DNA of 64,000 nt from assembly GCA_949592205.1 (NCBI GenBank), contig CATIUR010000002.1, positions 6,982,501-7,046,500 on the forward strand. The letters are read 5' to 3'. Both the position numbers and the translations under genes were made by a program. How positions within the stretch are numbered: position 1 is the first letter of the stretch; each line of letters opens with the position of its first letter. This DNA is from Helichrysum umbraculigerum (taxonomy: Eukaryota > Streptophyta > Magnoliopsida > Asterales > Asteraceae). The notes beneath the pieces were generated by a model, which saw only the letters and a program-made list of their open reading frames with translations, was not told the DNA's origin and made no database searches. Below, one piece after another: positions 20,113 through 31,472 of this stretch.

Positions 20113-22937
20113 GTATATTCAATGAAATGGTGTACAGGTATATTTTCTTTATCTTCTACATGTATTATCTTGAGTAAAGTACGATAAATTGACCATTTTT
20201 ATGCATCGTTGTCTGCCGGACTTTATTAAGAATATCATGTTTGTATCAAACGAATTCTATCTGCATTTATTGAATTCTTAATTGTGGATGTATCAAAATG
20301 TGTAGGTTGTGTAACAGGTGAAAACACATGTGGTTTTTTGGTAAGATTCGGGTCACTTTAAACCGATGCTGTGTTTATTCCAATGGTTTGAACTTCTATA
20401 ATTAATTGATAATTAGTAAATATAAATGTTGCTTTAGGATCAGTGATGATAAATGGTTTGAGGTTATAAAGCTGATTTCTTAGCTCATGCCAGAAGTAAA
20501 GAGTAAAGACATTCATTTTTTAGTTTCTTATGTATTTGAGCTCTTGCTATTGATATATTTTAATCATGTATATTATTGACTTAATATGAATGACTTTTTT
20601 TTATTTCATCATAGTTATCCTATCGTTGCTCACTGTTACAAAGCACCCAAATAAGATGATTATGATGGAAAATAATATTGTATAATTTCTTCTTGCAAGT
20701 GCATTGTTATAGTGATTACATATTTGTGAGGGTAGCATGAGAAGCCATAGGGTTTACATATATATGAATGGTAACTTTTTACGTTGAAGTGTTGAACTAC
20801 TAAAGGTGCTCCAACTTGGTACAAAACTTTATAGCCAGTCTATGAATGGTAGCTTTCTACTGATGTTACATGAATGCATCAACTAATAGCTATCTCTTTA
20901 CAATTAGGTAAATTTGTGTTATTTGGCTTTAGAGACACATTCTTTAACAAATTCATTGTGTGTGTGTGGCATGTGTATTGGTTAACAAATCTTAATTTTC
21001 TCAACAGATAAGCAATGTCTCACGAAGAGCATGCTGAGTTATATCATATGCTTCGGGTCCATTAAAGGTAAATACCATGCATTCTACAAAATTAAACATC
21101 AATAGGTCTCTTTTTGGTATTGTGAGGGTGAGTCAAGTGTTTTTGGCTGTATTCTAAGTATGGACTGAAATTGGTTGTAGCAAGTTGCACCATATTTAGC
21201 AAATTAACAAGTAGTTAAGGTTATATATGACTGCAATAGTGATAATCTAAGGAATTTGTTTATGTGTTTTATCTCTGTATATACTTCTAGATATCCGTTT
21301 AAGGGGAAACTTGGTGGAATTCAGATGGAGCTTCAAGAAGATGACCAAATGCAAAAGAAGTGGAACTCAGATGGAGCTTCAAGAAGCAAATACTTAAAAC
21401 CTGCAAGCTTTTGAAGCTCTAACCAGAGCAATTACGTGGGCTGTGTTATTAACTTTTTATGTATTAGCTATAGTAATATAATTGTATTGGTAAATTATGG
21501 TTGACACTAAATGCATTTTGGTTCATTTACGTAAACTGAAGTTAAAAAAGTGCCATGTAATCCCGCGTAACTGCGGGTCAATCAGCTACTATATTAAAAT
21601 AAAAAAAATAAAGCAATAACATATTTACAAATAAAATGTTAAACACAACATATAATTAACTCTTTTATCATAAAAATAAATTTTTAAAAATTAAATGATG
21701 TAGCCCGCGTTGTCGCGGGTCTTCACCTAGTATATAATTAAAAGAGGATACCATTAAGGAATTTTGGCCCTTGATTAGACTCCCTAATTGGATATCAATG
21801 GCCTATATTAATTTAAAATAAGTACACTTAACACCCCTATACTAATTATTTATAAAAGTGTATTAATTTTTAATATAAATAAAATTTTGAAATATTGTAC
21901 CGGATATACATTCTTCCCAATATAATAATTTCCAAACATACATATAACATATAAAAAAAGAAAAAAAAAACTAATCGACTAAACCTAAAGGGATAGTAAA
22001 CGTGATACACCTTACCATTCATATTAAAATGAAAAATTATTAAAATAATATTCACCTAATTTAATTCTTTCATTCCTATATATTTACTATCCATATTTCT
22101 TGAGATATTCATTCAAAAACGTCTAATATTATTGATTTTCATAGATCCCCTCAAATTATCTTCATCAACTATCGGTGAATGTCTTCATGTCATTCCAAAA
22201 AATCCTAAACAAATCAAAGGTATAAAATGTGTATTATCATTTAACGTTTCATGATTACTTCGTATTTATTAAAATTGTATATGGAAAATATGATTCAGTT
22301 GATGATTGAAATTTTGCTAAAACTTCAACAGGTATTGTATGTTCTTTCTTATTATCCACGATTGATGATTGCTAACCTACATTGGTAAAAAATTTAATGG
22401 TTTTAATTTGTAGATCTAAAAGATGTAGATCAAAAACCTACTAAAAGTTCTAAAGGTATTATAAAGATAATTAAATTTCTTTGTTATGTTCTTAAAGTTA
22501 GTTGTATAAAACTTACGTTGTTAAATCTCTAATTATTTTTCATATTTAATTGTAGGTAAAAAGAACAATACCTTCCAAGATCCAAACATCTATAACAAGT
22601 CAAAAGGTATAGAAAACACTTCATAAAACTTATTTTTTCTATCCACAACGTTTTATTGATTGTATTGAATTGAATGTTATTAATTGCTTTGTTATTTGAT
22701 CAAGCTTATTTTTCCTTTTAAATTGTTATTTCTATAATGATTATATTTAATAATTTTTAATTGTAGGTTCAATGGATCCAAAAGCATTCCAAGGTATTCT
22801 TGCAAATTTTACGTATTACACACCTTTATTCATGAAAATGTCAGTGACTGCAAATATTGATAGATATATCTTACATTTGACGTTTTATAGATTGTTAAAT
22901 AAAACAACACCCGCGTTGTCGCGGGTTCCTCACCTAG

Positions 22938-23045
22938 TCCTAAATATAGTTAAATAGCTCTCATTCTATATTTAATTATTATTATATTATAGGAATCCTA
23001 AATATAGTTAAATAGCTCACATCCTATATTTAATTATTATTATAC
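22938..23045 (+). repeat. ~56-60 bp tandem units interrupted by the Helitrons
   Basis: The unit CCTAAATATAGTTAAATAGC followed by an AT-rich half occurs twice here and once at 17742-17800, just before H2. Removing H2/H1 brings the three units together. They belong to the body of Helitron H0. Confidence 0.65.
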
Positions 23046-23772
23046 TCCGTATTATTTACGACATCATTGTATCCTAAATTTTAGCTAATTGGACAAAATT
23101 AAAGAATTTAATTGGCTAATTGATATTTTGATGGCATCATGTGACGTTTCTTATATATAATTTATAAGATATATATCACATTTATATTTAACCCTCCATA
23201 TCTACCCACATAAATATATAGATATTCGATGAATTAATATATTTTAAAATTATACTTTTACATTACACTATAGTAATAATAATAATTATATTAACAATAA
23301 CCCTTTTTTCTAGAATCAATTGAAGCTTTAAAATTTAAAAAACTTAAGGAATTTAAGATTTTACGTTAAGAAAATGAAACATATAATATTAAACTTTCTT
23401 TCTCTAATTTAAGATGAAACTATTTTTTATATTTAATAATTTTAATTCTGATTTATATATTTAAGAAAAGAAAACATATATTACGATGATGTGACAGTCT
23501 AATAAATTTGTAAGGTTCAATGCACTGTAAAAATTTATATGATAATAAAGGATGCTGATGTGTCAGTGATGTGGCAATGCATTAGACTATGAATAGTCTA
23601 ATGCATTGGAGATGGTCTTAGTTAGAGCATGCATGCCTGATGGAGGATTTTGTTTTTCCAAGGTTCTTGTTTAAATTTATGTAAATGATCAATTAAATAA
23701 AGGTATACAAAAAACTTTTGATCCAATAGTTTAAGCTCATATTAAACTTCAAAATTCAATTAAAAACAAATC

Positions 23773-23775
<3 letters not shown>

Positions 23776-23804
<29 letters not shown>
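23776..23804. repeat. (TA)n microsatellite
   Basis: About 14 uninterrupted TA units in AT-rich sequence, just upstream of a Helitron 3' terminus. Confidence 0.85.
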
Positions 23805-23806
<2 letters not shown>

Positions 23807-23883
23807 AAACATGATTATGACATCATCAATTTAAATCAAACTTAATTTATCAATTAAGTCCCTCTATTTTAGTTAAATTAAAA

Positions 23884-24005
23884 TTAAAACATCTGGTTTA
23901 ATTAATCAATCAACACTCCGTGTGTATACACGGGTTTACGATCTAGTATAATATGAAAGAGTGATAATACAAAAGGTTTGGATTTATTAAGTTTCTCACT
24001 CGCTT
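23884..24005 (+). repeat. 122-bp direct duplication, left of the Mutator element
   Basis: This segment is repeated at 27250-27371 with only about three or four substitutions. It contains a Helitron 3' terminus (hairpin CCGTGTGTATACACGG, then CTAG at 23943-23946 and T) plus some 60 bp beyond it. The copy ends three bases before the left terminal repeat of the Mutator element. Confidence 0.9.
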
Positions 24006-24008
24006 GGG

Positions 24009-27000
24009 AAAAGTGAGTGTGGGGTTAATAGGCATCTAACTTGTATGTGAAACCTATCAAAACTACGTAGTTTTGATTAAAAACCCCTACAACAAATATT
24101 TTAATTAATTAAAGTTACAATTAAAAACAAAACTTTTGCAGGTGTCTTTTCCTCTACCCCTGGATATACTATTCCTTCCATCTATTACGAATCTGCTTAA
24201 TCCAATCTCTTAATTTCATCTATCAACATCAACGCATTTATACAAGATACCACAAGTAAGTTTTTTATGCTAGTATTTGTGTTCTATTCTCTTATAAGTA
24301 AAAGTTTTAATGCTATATATATAATCGTTTTGGGTGGTTTTAGATTCTTTGAAGCTAATAACTTACAATCAATTCATATATTATTGTAGCACATTAACAA
24401 ACCTATTATTTGTTATATTATTTAATCATGGGTATTATAAATTTTCTTTCTATGTGATTGCTTATGCATTTAGTATTGTTAGAATGTTAGTTATAGTTTA
24501 AAGATAATGATATGTATATTGTCTCTACAGGACATGGAAAACGATTTAGAAATTTGTTTAGAGGAACAATTTGAAACAAATTCAATTGATGATATTGATA
24601 TACCTGGGTTTCTGCTTAGTTCAGAACTTCAATCCGACATAAATAATGATGTCGACATAAATCTCGAGTCCCAAAAAGATGAAGACAATATTGTTTATGT
24701 GGATCGCGGGTCTAAGATAGACGAAGATGATGGTGATTTAATGGGAAAGGTTTTCGATACACCTGATGACGCCTATACGTTCTATAATCGTTATGCCCTT
24801 TTACATGGATTTGGTATTCGTATCTATTCGACTTTTAAAAATAAGATTACAAAGGAGCCATATCGAAAGCTTTACGTGTGCAATAAAGAAGGTTAAAGAT
24901 TTGAAAGCTTCTTGTGGGAAGAAACGTCGTAGGGATTTAAGGACCGGTTGTGAAGCAATGATACGAATTTCAAAAACTAAAGAAGGGAAATGGGTTGTTG
25001 ATATGTTTAGCGACACACACAATCACGAGCTCATTCTTTCACCAACCAAAGTAATCAAACACCGTTCCCATGCTCAGTTCCACCGCTCGGTAGTTTGCAA
25101 ATCTCTTATGGTAGAACTTGGAACATCAGGATTGAGACCATGTCAAATAAGGAAGGTCGTAAATACCATGAAAGCTCCATTTGAAAACGATGTTACATCA
25201 AAACAATGTGCTGATATCTTAGCAGAGCAGCGAAAACAATACCGAGGTAAAGAGTTTTATGGAGTTATCAAGCATTTTCAAGACAAATTATATCAAAGGA
25301 TCATAATTCATTTTTTTTGTGGATTTGCTTGAGGATGGATCTCCTAGAAATATTTTTTGGGCTGACGGAAGGTCTAGGGATTCATATTTAAAATTTAAAG
25401 ATGTCGTCGTGTTTGATGTGACTTACATGACCAACAAATTTAAGATGCCTTTTGCCCTTTTGCTCCATTTGTCGGTGTTAATCATCATGGCCAAACTATA
25501 ATTTTTGGCGGTGCATTACTGGAGAATGAGAAGCAAGAAACATTTGAATGGTTATTTAAACATTTCTTAGAGTGCATGTTTGACAAACATCCGGGTGCGA
25601 TAATCACTGATCAAGACAAAGCAATCTGCAATGCGGTAAAAAGCGTTTTTCCAAAAACTCGACATCGTTATTGTTCATGGCACATTAAAAAACATGAGGT
25701 CGAACATCTTCCATCTCTTACATCCCGTTATAGCGGCTCTGAAGAAATGTATAAACAATGGGTTAAAAGTGCAACTGTTGAGAAATTTGAGACTCGATGG
25801 GAAGTTATAAGTCGTTAATGTAATTTTCAAAGTTACTGATGGATACAAGAGATGTATAATAAACGTCATCATTGGGCCAAAGTATTTTTAAAAGATCATT
25901 TCTTTGCTGGCATGACGACATGCGGGAGAAGCGAGAGTATTCATTCTTTTTTTGATGGATACGTTAACTCGAAGACAATGTTAAACGAGTTTGTTGTACA
26001 ATATGACAAAGCGGTTGAGTGTCGAAGGGCGGCTGAAGAAGACAAAGACTTTAAGACGATGAACTCGAAGCCGGTTTTTTATTCTGTTAATCCAATTGAA
26101 GTAAAAGCAGGTGCACACTATACTAGAAAAATGTTTGACGTTTTTCAGAAAGAATGGATAGAAGCTACTAATAACTTAACTCATGAGACTCTAACCAAGA
26201 GTCCAGAAAAGATCATATATAAGGTGGGGAAACTAGATATTGAAAGAAAATATTGGAGAACTGTTAATTTTTGTCTCTCGAATAATGTAGATGTCACATG
26301 TTCATGTGCTAAATTTGAAACGTATGGGATATTATGCAAGCATATCTTATATGTGTTAAAGAAGAAACATGTTGAGACCCTTCCCAATCATTATCTTTTA
26401 CCTAGGTGGACACTTGATGCTAGATACAAGGTCGATCATGTTGGACTCGAAGATATACATAGTGAAGATGGAGTTAGTGCTTTAAAGTTATGGTGTGTGC
26501 AATCAAAATTTACCAAAGCAATGGAACAAGCAAAAGACTCCTCTGTTGAGATAAAGAAGCTAGATACCATCTTGGGTAACTTTATAGAAGAACAAATGGT
26601 CCGAAACAAGACAGTCGAGATTAAAAATGCATTAGAAGATCCTAATGTGGGAAGTTCTCAAATAAACCTCATGCCTCAAATATCTATTCGAGATCCTCAA
26701 GTTGTTACTACTACTAAAGGTTGTCCTAAAACTGCAAATAGAATAAAATCTTCACTGGAAAAGCCAAAAAAGAGAACTTGTTCTCATTGTAAGGGATTGG
26801 GTCACTACATCAGTGGGTGTCCAATAAGAAAGGTAATATTTAAATTCTTTGTTTTTTCCTGATTGATTTTTTGACACTCTAATGATTATGCTTATATGTA
26901 CCAGGCAGCTGAAGCATTAAAAAGGAAAAATATGGATGATATGTGAAGGAGTGAATCAAGTTGCGGACATGGCAATGGTGGATCAGTTTGAGTAGTGTAG

Positions 27001-27251
27001 GTCTTATGATATGCTTTATGTTTTCAACTTTCAGTTTTTGAGATGCAATTATTTGGGGCTAGTTCTATTGTTGTAATGTACTTGGAAGTTGATTTATAAA
27101 ATGGTAGAGGAAAAGACACCTGCAAGAGTTTTGTTTTTAATTGTAACTTTAATTAATTAAAATATTTGTTGTAGGGGTTTTTAATCAAAACTACGTAGTT
27201 TTGATAGGTTTCACATACAAGTTAGATGCCTAACAACCCCACACTCACTTT
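24009..27251 (+). mobile_element. FAR1-type Mutator-like element (MULE)
   Basis: Terminal inverted repeats of about 149 bp (24010-24158 and 27103-27251) differ at only about three or four positions. They begin AAAGTGAGTGTGGGGTT. Inside is one transposase gene in FAR1/Jittery-like form. Normal 9-11 bp target duplications are not seen. Instead a 122-bp direct repeat abuts both ends. The transposase is broken, so this copy would need an enzyme in trans. Confidence 0.85.
24534..26946 (+). pseudogene. FAR1/FHY3-type MULE transposase, degenerate
   Basis: Domains in order: an acidic N-terminus; a FAR1 DNA-binding domain (GKVFDTPDDAYTFYNRYA through SDTHNHELI); the MULE transposase core with FDVTYMTNKFKMPFA, then IITDQDKAICNAV and CSWHIKKH, then GRSESIHSFFDGYVNS; a SWIM zinc finger (CSCAKFETYGILCKHIL); and a zinc knuckle (CSHCKGLGHYISGC). 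The candidate acidic catalytic residues (D in FDVT, D in TDQD, E in RSES) are all present. Likely introns precede 24531 (AG acceptor) and run from 26831 to 26904. The frame breaks at about 24892, 25310 (in an 8-T run) and 25460, and two in-frame stops lie near 25818 and 25845. The start ATG at 24534 follows the acceptor. The family includes host regulators FHY3 and FAR1, but the flanking inverted repeats identify this one as a transposon gene. Confidence 0.9.
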
Positions 27252-27371
27252 AAAACATCTAGTTTAATTAATCAATCAACACTCCGTGTGTATATACGGA
27301 TTTACGATCTAGTATAATATGAAAGAGTGATAATACAAAAGGTTTGGATTTATTAAGTTTCTCACTCGCTT
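27250..27371 (+). repeat. 122-bp direct duplication, right of the Mutator element
   Basis: Right-hand copy of the segment at 23884-24005. It begins exactly at the outer edge of the right terminal repeat. It too contains the Helitron hairpin (slightly mutated) and CTAG at 27309-27312. Confidence 0.9.
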
Positions 27372-27666
27372 AATACATGTTTTTTTAGCGGTTTTTATTG
27401 AATCGTGAGATTTATCAGGTTTAAATAATTGAGTCAGAAAATTTTTCTCTCTTTTTAGTTGAGTAACACATGCAAATATAAAAACCTTCAAAAATAACTC
27501 TTCATTGGCCATGCTCGCTTAAAGGGAAACGGGTTGACCCGGTTACATAAAAGTGGAAAACTCGTCATCTGGAACTTTGACCGGGTCATCAGAAATGCGT
27601 TTTGCTAGGAGTATAAAGTTTTTTAATATACGTCACAGTTATTTACTTATTTATCTTATTCTAACA

Positions 27667-28403
27667 TAGTAGAGTTGAATTGAGACAATTTATATTGTGT
27701 GAGAATGGGGAACCAATCACAGTATGTCATGTGTCACTTTTTCTCTCTCATCCACTTTTTTAAAAATTAAATAGCTCACAAACGACAAGTCGAAAAATCA
27801 TGAAAATTGCACCATATTCTTCAGCGTTTTATCCTCTTCGATTTGCCGTCATTCAAGGCGTACTTCCGACGAACTTTTTTTTTTTTCATTTTTTTGGTGG
27901 GTTTTACATATTAGTAACACATATGTTAGTGATTGATTATACATTTGATTTAGGGTTTAGGGTTAGGGTTTAGCAGGTTTAGTGTTAGGGTTTAGCAGGG
28001 TTTAGGGTTTAATATTATTTAGGGTTTAAAGTTTTATAAAGCGTCTAGGGTTTAGGGGTTAGGGTTTAGGGTTGTGAGTTTGGGGTTTCGAGACGAAACC
28101 CCACTCTCCCAACCCTAAACCCCAAACCCTAAACGCAACACTGTAACACACGTGTTAGTAATGTGAAACCCACTAAAAATAATGGAAAAAAAAACTCTTC
28201 GAAAGTATGCCTTAATGGACGGCAAATCGAAGGGGATCAAACGCTGAATCTAACGGTGCAATTTTCATAATTTTTTGATTTGTCGTTTGTGAGATATTTA
28301 ACTTAAGGGGTAAATGTGTTTTGTATTCTCTTTATACACATGGCACCATATCATTGGTTCCTCTATTCTCACACAAATTTTTAGTGTCATTTGAACCTTA
28401 CCC
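27667..28403. mobile_element. Fold-back Mutator-type MITE
   Basis: Long imperfect inverted repeats occupy most of the element, for example TTGTGTGAGAAT and GAACCAAT on the left and their complements on the right, and inner arms such as CGATTTGCCGTC against GACGGCAAATCG. It is flanked by near-identical 10-bp duplications TATTCTAACA (27657-27666) and TATTCTAATA (28404-28413). A 9-11 bp duplication and long arms fit a Mutator-type fold-back element. It has no coding capacity. Confidence 0.7.
27951..28138. repeat. Telomere-like TTTAGGG/CCCTAAA motifs in the MITE loop
   Basis: About ten degenerate TTTAGGG heptads on the plus strand are followed by CCCTAAA heptads near 28110-28135, with short spacers. 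The plant telomere repeat is TTTAGGG. Here it is irregular and in both orientations, at the hairpin loop of the fold-back element, so it is not a chromosome end. Confidence 0.8.
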
Positions 28404-28413
28404 TATTCTAATA

Positions 28414-28967
28414 AATAGTTACTCATACAAATTACTTCAGTATTACGGAGTACTATTAACAATTAACAAATTACACATTCTAGATTTCACATAAATAAAT
28501 AATTAAACACACGTGCAATGTTCCGATAAATAAATTAATGATCCATTGATCCTTATTAGCTAATGAATGGAGTAAAATTATTACTGTATTTATAACAGAG
28601 TTCATTATAATTAAAAGATTGTATAGATGTTTGTGACATATGAATTAAGCAGAATATGTAAGATATACTTGTTCTATTTTGCTCAATATATATACGAGTA
28701 TGAAAGTGTTTTCTAGATCTTCTAACCAAACACGTAGTGAATTTTTAGTTAATGAAAATTTTAGGTCCATGCTTTTCATACCATTTTTTTATTTTAAATT
28801 AACTTTTTTGTACTTTATTCCATCATTTATTCTTACATTCTGTATTTATTCTGTACTTTTTTGTACTTTTCTGTATTTTTTAATGTAAAGATGGTATGAT
28901 GAGTAATAAATAATGGTATGGATAAATATTCCCAAATTTGGTCTATTAGTTATGTAATAAGTATATA
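28414..28967. other. No gene seen
   Basis: AT-rich intergenic DNA with pyrimidine-rich tracts at 28770-28880. Nothing is recognised on either strand. Confidence 0.5.
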
Positions 28968-29686
28968 CTAGATTATAACCCGCGAATTCGCGAGCTACCA
29001 CATAATTTCTATACAAAGTTTATATTATATTTTTATTTTACTACGCAATTTTTAATAACATATTTGTGTGGCTAACATTGTATAAATATTGTTATTTCGA
29101 AAAAAGAGGCGTATATGTCTTAAGTTTTTTAAATATGATTAAATTAAAGTAATCGAAACATTGTTTATTTGTTAATAATAGTACCCTGCATATTGTAGAT
29201 CTCAATGATAGTATAATAATTTTTAGGTACTCAAGTTTTTATCTTTTATTTCATTAATGTAAGGTATCTTAATTTTTTCTTACCACGATAATGGTGTTTT
29301 TATTATAAACCATTTTTTACGTTAATGTGCAACACCGAATCAAATTTCTTTTATAACGTGAAACAACAAACTTGAAAACCTAATATTTCCAAGCTTATAA
29401 TAAATAGTCTTTCACATATTTCTTTAATCAAAACTTTACCATGCATGAGTATTGATAAAGAGAAACATGTAACTAAAAAGTTGAAAGTAATATATATAAG
29501 ATGATGTTGCACAGTAAATGAGATGCATATTCTATTTGGTTTAATAAATATCATAAAAATGATCCATCATGATAATATATGATTTATTCACGGACCATTC
29601 ACTCATATTTAGAATAAACTAATGTTTCATTTTTTCTTAACAAAAGTGAAAATGAACTCTTTTGTTTTAAAATAAACATGTTGCAT

Positions 29687-29900
29687 GGGGTGGTAAGTGT
29701 CCGCCCCACCCCGCAAGACGAGCATCAACGTCAGATAAATCACATGTCCACAAATCACTCACATAACCAAGGTACGGATTCGAACCCGTAACTTATAGGT
29801 CACATATGTGGGGTATGTGATTTATAAAAAAAAATGATCAAGTAACCAAATCAAATTATAAATCTTACCATTTGGGATAGAAAGTTTAAATCCTTAGAGA
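29687..29900 (-). repeat. Dispersed repeat, copy A (possible SINE)
   Basis: About 215 bp, matched by a second copy at 30083-30296 in the same orientation. On the minus strand it contains GGGTTCGAATCC, a good RNA polymerase III box B. A box A and poly(A) tail are not clear, so SINE origin is tentative. Confidence 0.55.
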
Positions 29901-30082
29901 AAAAAATAAAAACTCTTTCCATGAGGTTAAATCCAAAGACTACGCTGCGATATAACATTATTGTATTAAATCCAAGCAAGCAACAAAACTAAAGTTAATA
30001 TATTTAGGAAAAAACTTAAACTACAAAATAAATTGTAAAAAAAGGTAATTTGAAGGATATCTCTGACTCCTATACCATATTT

Positions 30083-30296
30083 TAGTGGTACGTGTCCGCC
30101 ACTCCGCAAGGCGAGCATCAACGCTGGATAAATTACATGTCTACAAATAACCACATATGTCAAGGTATGGAATTGAACCGGCCCGTGACCTATAGGTCAC
30201 ATATGTGGGGTCTGGGATTTGTAAAAAAAATGAACAACTAACCAAACCAAAATTATAAATCTTACAGTTGAGATAGAAAGTTGAAATCCTTGAAGA
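30083..30296 (-). repeat. Dispersed repeat, copy B
   Basis: Second copy of the repeat at 29687-29900, diverged by substitutions and small indels. Its box-B position is degraded (GGTTCAATTCC on the minus strand). The shared flanking tail (ATTATAAATCTTAC and GATAGAAAGTT) suggests a segmental duplication rather than two independent insertions. Confidence 0.6.
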
Positions 30297-30779
30297 TATT
30301 TAGTCGAACATCTCGTGTACATTTACGAAACTTGAAATTTATAATTAATCGATGAAAAATGCATTTGATGATTGGAGAAAAAATAAGTTGAAAATGAAAA
30401 ATTAAAATCACTATTAGTAATTTAACAATACATAGTGCATATATTAATAAGAAAAGTTAAAGAAAATTTCAAATTCGAATTTACAAATGATGAATTGTTT
30501 GACAACCATTATGTGAATAAAGATTAAACATTGATTTGTATTTACCTTAAATAATTAAAATTTTAATTTAATTGATTGTTGAAATAAGTATAAAGGGGTA
30601 GTTTAGACATTTGATCATCCCTCTCCACTATTTAGGTAGTCATTTTATTAAGGTAAGATCAATGGTTTAAATTAAAAGCTTTAATTTATTAATGTGGGAA
30701 ATTAGTTTATAGGATACTAAAAATAAAATGACTACTTAATTCACACTCTCTTATAATATATAAAGTGTAGAAGTGTAGA

Positions 30780-31472
30780 TACGGAGTAATAAAGTCCCTT
30801 CAAGTACATAAACACCACCCTCTCAAGTCTCAACATCAAATCAGAACACACATTTTCACCGTCGTTTAACCACTCTCTTTTCTTTTATAAACAGTAAAAA
30901 AAGTACTGTACTTTTAATATTCTACACAAGTAAACTAACTTATCTAGTTAGTCTAGTTACTTAAATAAATGATGAATAATTAGGTTGATATAAAGTTCTA
31001 AACTAACTAGATCCTTCAGTTTACACAAAACTTATTTTTTCTTTAATTTTTTTTTTTTTTTTCAAAACATATTTATATAAACACAAAATTTACTTCTTAA
31101 CCTTGTTCAAAACGATTCACCTAATAATGTCACATTTAAGACCATTACTAGTTAGGTAAATTGAGCTAGTTACACTACAATCAAATCTAAGGTTTCATCC
31201 AAAACAATTACATATATGTATATATATATTATATATTATGAAGATTTCAAGAACAGTTAAACTTATAATCTAACTTGGTAAGTGTTAAAAAATGTATAAC
31301 ACGATATAAAACTTTTTAAGAAACTCATTAACAGCCAGCATATATTATCATATCATAGGAGTATGATATATATACCTAGGCTATTTATTTCTTTTTGTAT
31401 GAAAAGTTGTTTAGGTTAAGCATGCGATACGATACATCGGAACTATGCGTATAAAGATTTGATATGCAACAG
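30780..31472. other. No gene seen
   Basis: AT-rich sequence with a T run (31049-31062) and short TA stretches near 31215. No coding or repeat feature is recognised. Confidence 0.5.

Larger units (their letters stand above)
17815..21730 (+). mobile_element. Helitron H1 carrying captured gene fragments
   Basis: The 5' end TCTTTTATATATAATTAAAA is preceded by A. The 3' end has the hairpin CCCGCG-TTGT-CGCGGG, then TCTTCACCTAG and a host T. Roughly the first 100 bp and last 30 bp resemble those of H2, which identifies a shared family. It is 3.9 kb long with no Rep/helicase, so non-autonomous. It carries exons of a farnesol/phytol kinase and other exon-like pieces in the same orientation. A second, imperfect hairpin terminus (CCCGC-GTAACT-GCGGG then CTAC) at about 21563-21590 may be an older end. 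Confidence 0.75.
17806..22937 (+). mobile_element. Helitron H2, split 9 bases after its start by H1
   Basis: The first nine bases, TCTTTTATA, lie at 17806-17814 and the remainder continues at 21731. Joined, they give the same 5' terminal sequence as H1. The 3' end has the hairpin CCCGCG-TTGT-CGCGGG, then TTCCTCACCTAG at 22937 and a host T. The roughly 1.2 kb body contains several short segments bounded by AG and GT that look like small exons (near 22414-22457 and 22556-22607). I cannot assign them. Confidence 0.65.
17585..23169 (-). mobile_element. Helitron H0, minus strand, hosting further Helitrons
   Basis: On the minus strand the proposed 5' end is A|TCTTATAAATTATATATAAG at 23169. The 3' end has a hairpin (CCCCTGTGTATACACGGG) followed by TTTAAAGACTAG|T at 17585. 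Both ends respect A/T insertion. Its 3' terminus resembles the plus-strand terminus at 23943-23946, so the two may be the same family. The proper sequence of H0 is only about 450 bp, split by H2 and H1. Confidence 0.55.
17392..23617. mobile_element. Tourist-like (PIF/Harbinger) element, outermost of a nest
   Basis: Terminal inverted repeats GAGCATCTGCAACGC (left) and, inverted, GACCATCTCCAATGC (right) match at 12 of 15 positions. Both ends are flanked by TTA, the Harbinger target duplication. Each end has a subterminal hairpin: CAACGCTCCAC-T-GTGGAGCGTTG type at 17401-17423, and a perfect 16-bp stem with a GA loop at 23575-23608. After removing the Helitrons inside (17585-23169), about 640 bp of this element remain, with no transposase. 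Confidence 0.65.
28968..30779 (-). mobile_element. Helitron, minus strand, non-autonomous
   Basis: On the minus strand it starts TCTACACTTCTACACTTTAT at 30779, preceded by A. It ends with the hairpin CTCGCGAATTCGCGGG, TTATAAT, CTAG at 28968 and a host T. It is about 1.8 kb, with no Rep/helicase ORF. Two copies of another dispersed repeat lie inside. Confidence 0.65.

Noticed and set aside
24534..26946. Host transcription regulator of the FHY3/FAR1 type
   Set aside because: The gene has terminal inverted repeats at both sides, three frameshifts and two stops, so it is a dead transposase.
27951..28138. True telomere or chromosome-end repeat
   Set aside because: Heptads are few, irregular and in both orientations, at the loop of a fold-back element with target duplications.
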